NCBI GenBank assembly: GCA_029961685.1
Contig: JARWKL010000001.1
Span: 59,879,314 to 59,943,313 of the forward strand
Direction of reading: 5' to 3'
From: Aristolochia californica
Taxonomy: Eukaryota > Streptophyta > Magnoliopsida > Piperales > Aristolochiaceae
Length of the DNA: 64,000 nt
The translations under genes and the position numbers were made by a program. Positions 61,016 through 64,000 of the stretch are shown one piece after another; the stretch's first letter is position 1; each line of letters starts with the position of its first letter. The notes under the pieces were generated by a model. That model was not told the origin of the DNA and made no database searches. It worked only from the letters and a program-made list of their open reading frames with translations.

Positions 61016-63060
61016 TACTGGAGAACCACATACACTTGGCAAGAGGGAGCCATTTGCCAAATAGCAGATGTGTTTGCATGAACAAACAGTCCAAAAAGTA
61101 AATGTATACCTCCGTATGACAATAAACAGTAAGACCATGTTAGTACCCTTGACTGCAAAGTTATATACAATGAAAAATTACAGATGTTTTCCCTGATTAC
61201 GAGTTTCAGGAGCTCTTTTAGCATAAAATTTTATTAGTGCTCCACTAAGAAATTGAAATTGCTTGGAAGTTGATTAATATGTATCATTCATGGCTTTTAA
61301 TGATGAATATTCCTGGTTCAATATTTCATCTAAATTATCAGAGATAATCGTCATCAAGCAATGCAGGTTTCGATAGATAAAGAACTTGAACAGTTCATAA
61401 ACAACAAAAACTTTTAACCAAAAATCTATAGTAGAACTATACATCAAACTTAATGTCAGATAACAAATTTCACACAAATATCTCTATCAACAATAAAGAA
61501 AAGGAGCACTATCATAGTAAAATTAGGGATATAAATGCATGAAAAATAAGTATTGGGTGCAGTATTAGGAAAATACATTGATGAAGTATACTGAAATTAG
61601 CATATTCCTTTTCATATCAACAGAGAGCCTTCATATTCCAAAGATCTGACCATCTAAGAATAATATATGAGTTTCAAAATAAAAACCAGTTGAAACTTTA
61701 GAATACACTAAATTTATACCTCTCTCATACCACCAGTTCCATGCAAGACAACTAATAAGCAGAGATATCAATCATGCTGCCAAGGTTTAAAAGACCACCC
61801 CTTTAACATGTTTGGTTAACTCTGAACAAGCAGATCAGATCATAATCATTTTTAATGGAGGAAAAGAGGCACGTAAGCTACTTTCGATAACACCCATGGT
61901 TAGCAGCAAAAGTGGGCTGATTCCAAGGACAATCTCTAGCCTCATCAAGTCTACACAAACCCCCTAGTTTTCACTTAAAACAACGCAAAGTAAAACTCCC
62001 TGATTTTCACATGGCTTCATTCTCTTGACACAGAGCCCACAAAGACAGACCTTCCCATTTGACTGATCTTCATGGTATCACACCAACTTGAAATTCTGAA
62101 CTCTCTATAATTTGGTTGATCAGGGTTAGTGCAGTGGTAGCAGATCACAAGTCACTAATTTCTAATCATTTTCTCACACTCAAGCTTAGGTTTCTGCAAA
62201 ATTGAGTTAATGCAATCCTTCAGCATGAGAAATTATTTCCACTTTGACAAAGTCCTCAAACCAAAAGTTATACTCAACAATCAATGGAAATTATAAAGAC
62301 AGACCAATGTGATCATTGAACCATATTCAAAGAAGAAAAAACTAAAAAATTCTTTGTTACTCCACTGAAGTATAGGACATGTGCAAAGCATGATGCTCCT
62401 ACAGCATCAAGGCAAATGATTCCAACAGAGATGACATTCCATTAATTGGTAATCATGGCAAGTCTTCAAGCATTACACTTTCAAGTTTCTGTTCTTGAGA
62501 ACTATCATCAGAGATTTCTTCAACATGAATGAGCCACCTCATTCTTTAAGAGTCCAAGAATTCATCAAGTACATGCCCAACAACAGCTAAATTTATTCCG
62601 AATACACTCAAATTGCCTGTACAGCAACTTTAGACTAAATGCAGTTTCTCAATGTAAGTTAACCTTTAGTCAAGCCATAACATACAGCTTCAGGTTACCA
62701 ATTTCCCAAGAGTTACCTTAAGTTTTACATGTGAGACTAACCAAACTCATGCCTTATCTAAATTATTGAAAAACTGGACATCGACATCTTTCATCTGACA
62801 ATACATGCATAGCATTTCCACATAGGCAGATGATTCTCTAAGCCCAAGTACAAAGCATGAGAAAGCAATGGGTGTTTTGAGTAGCTTTATGCTTCCATTC
62901 TGTTTGAAACAGAAAAGGATTTAAGCGACCTCACTTCACTCTAGACAGAATGGAACAATCGAAGTCGTTCTAGAGAGAAAAATAAGAAGGAAAACGTGAG
63001 AGTGCAGAAGACTCAAAGCTAGAGCTAAGAAGAGACAGAGAGAGAGAGGGAGAGAGGAAT
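61016..63060. other. Intergenic or intronic, no supported gene
   Basis: I see no coding frame with a known motif on either strand. A (GA)n-rich stretch at 63035-63058 leads into a run of 16 G. It may be leader sequence of a minus-strand gene or part of the upstream region of the gene at the right edge. Confidence 0.4.
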
Positions 63061-63076
63061 GGGGGGGGGGGGGGGG
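63061..63076. repeat. 16-base poly(G) tract
   Basis: An uninterrupted run of G after a (GA)n stretch. As with the run at 138-170, its length may be unreliable. Confidence 0.9.
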
Positions 63077-63777
63077 ATGGCAGAGGGATCGAGGAGTAAT
63101 TACCAGTTCAACAACACTGTCAGTATCAAGAGAGACGTCGTTGGTCACTGCAGGAAAGTAGAAACTAGATACGAGCAAATTAGGTTGGGGATGAAGACAA
63201 TTTATATTCGAGGGGACGTGTTTGTAGGGTGGGGTAATTTTCAATATATTTTAACTAAATAAATTATAGTTTGATGATATATTTTACATGATCATGGTAC
63301 CTATTTCTGATAGAAATGCAAGGGATTCTGATTGATATCATCATCTTGGTAGTTGCTTGACCTGTTCGTTGGTTTGGTCTCCTGATATGGATTTTGTTCT
63401 TGATTCTCCAATTTTTTGCTCTCAGACCAAAGTAAGTCATTAAACAGGAAAAGTTAAAGCATCTACACATGCTGATGCTGGTTTGAATCGTTAGTAGTCT
63501 ACGAGTTATTGATTTAATATCATCAAAATTAAGAGAATTTAATCAATAATAAAATATTAGGAACAATCGCTTTTTTTTTTTTTTTTATATATTGACAAAA
63601 TATAGTTGTAAATGTGATTTTAATAAGAGATGGAGAATGGTAAAACCATCTTTTACTACAATTTTCTTTAAAAAAAATAAAAGTTTTGCATCTTTGAACA
63701 AGTTATTCACCGATTTACTATAAAGAAAAAGAATCGAAAGAGACAGAAAAACTTATCCCAGCCTCGAACCTTCGCAG

Positions 63778-63975
63778 GGCTCTGGGTTCAACCCTTCCCT
63801 GGTTGAGTTCATTGAAAGATTTCCCACTCTTCGCCTCGGCTGGCGTCTCACTAACTGCTTTAAGGGGGAGAAGAATTGGACAGAGGTCATGAGAGTTGAG
63901 ATATTATCAGGGAATCCAGCCATGATGGTAATGAAGAATAAGCTTCAATCGAGAAATTTCATTAGCAACATGCAG
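63778..63975 (+). CDS. Probable internal exon of an unrecognised gene (runs off the window)
   Basis: A 198-nt open frame (66 codons) is bounded by an acceptor (TTCGCAG) and a donor (CAG/GTACCC), phase 0 at both ends. It reads GSGFNPSLVEFIERFPTLRL at the start and ISNMQ at the end, with balanced composition and codon use like real coding DNA. An alternative acceptor at about 63761 would make it 16 nt longer. I do not recognise the family. Upstream exons were not identified in 63077-63777; the downstream part lies beyond the window. Confidence 0.5.
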
Positions 63976-64000
63976 GTACCCTTTTTTAATTTCAGCTTAC

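Noticed and set aside
59423..61035. Target duplication of the LINE (GAACCA on both sides)
   Set aside because: Only six bases match and they are not at the expected boundaries; too weak to claim.
62115..62160. Phrase TTAGTGCAGTGGTAGCAG suggestive of a tRNA D-arm
   Set aside because: No T-arm, anticodon arm or acceptor stem follows at the right distance.

Overview
The window is nuclear DNA of a flowering plant. It has spliced genes with GT-AG introns, AT-rich introns and spacers, plant-only families (PLS-type PPR, NAC, SHW1-like, plant DRB) and plant TRIM/LINE/MITE relics. It looks like a dicot or other non-grass angiosperm, probably one with a moderately repeat-rich genome; the species cannot be fixed from sequence alone. 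I see no bacterial operons, CRISPR array, rRNA or intact tRNA gene.

Layout. 1-6.6 kb is gene-poor: a 33-G tract, GA/CT-rich leader-like DNA, and an AT-rich block holding about three copies of a roughly 170-bp tandem repeat. 6.6-9.8 kb (+) carries an SHW1-like plastid protein in four exons. 10.5-13.6 kb (-) is a 5'-truncated, frame-damaged branched-chain aminotransferase pseudogene with a complete 330-bp TRIM retrotransposon in one intron. 14.7-16.3 kb (+) is an intronless PPR gene, followed by a 130-bp tandem duplication. 17.6-18.1 kb (+) is a frameshifted dienoyl-CoA isomerase pseudogene fragment. 18.4-18.9 kb (-) is an invertase/pectin-methylesterase inhibitor, divergent from ISD11 (19.6-19.9 kb, +). 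23.0-26.3 kb (-) is a DHHC protein S-acyltransferase with a palindromic MITE in an intron. 27.6-36.2 kb (-) is the syntaxin SYP61, whose introns hold LINE and LTR debris. 38.4-40.0 kb (+) is a double dsRNA-binding-domain protein. 41.7-44.0 kb (-) is TIM8. 47.1-49.8 kb (+) is a glycerophosphodiester phosphodiesterase. 52.7-53.9 kb holds a direct segmental duplication around a TRIM-like relic. 55.3-56.5 kb (+) is a NAC transcription factor with several upstream ORFs. 59.4-61.0 kb (+) is a 5'-truncated LINE with a poly(A) tail. The last 225 bases hold a probable internal exon of an unrecognised gene that runs out of the window.

The genes are unrelated housekeeping or regulatory plant genes (mitochondrial import and Fe-S assembly, membrane traffic, palmitoylation, lipid remodelling, small-RNA binding, transcription). 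They do not form a cluster or a shared pathway. I found no convincing new biological system. The best leads are the complete TRIM in the BCAT pseudogene, a second more decayed TRIM-like element, the two-member MITE family and the uORF-dense NAC leader.
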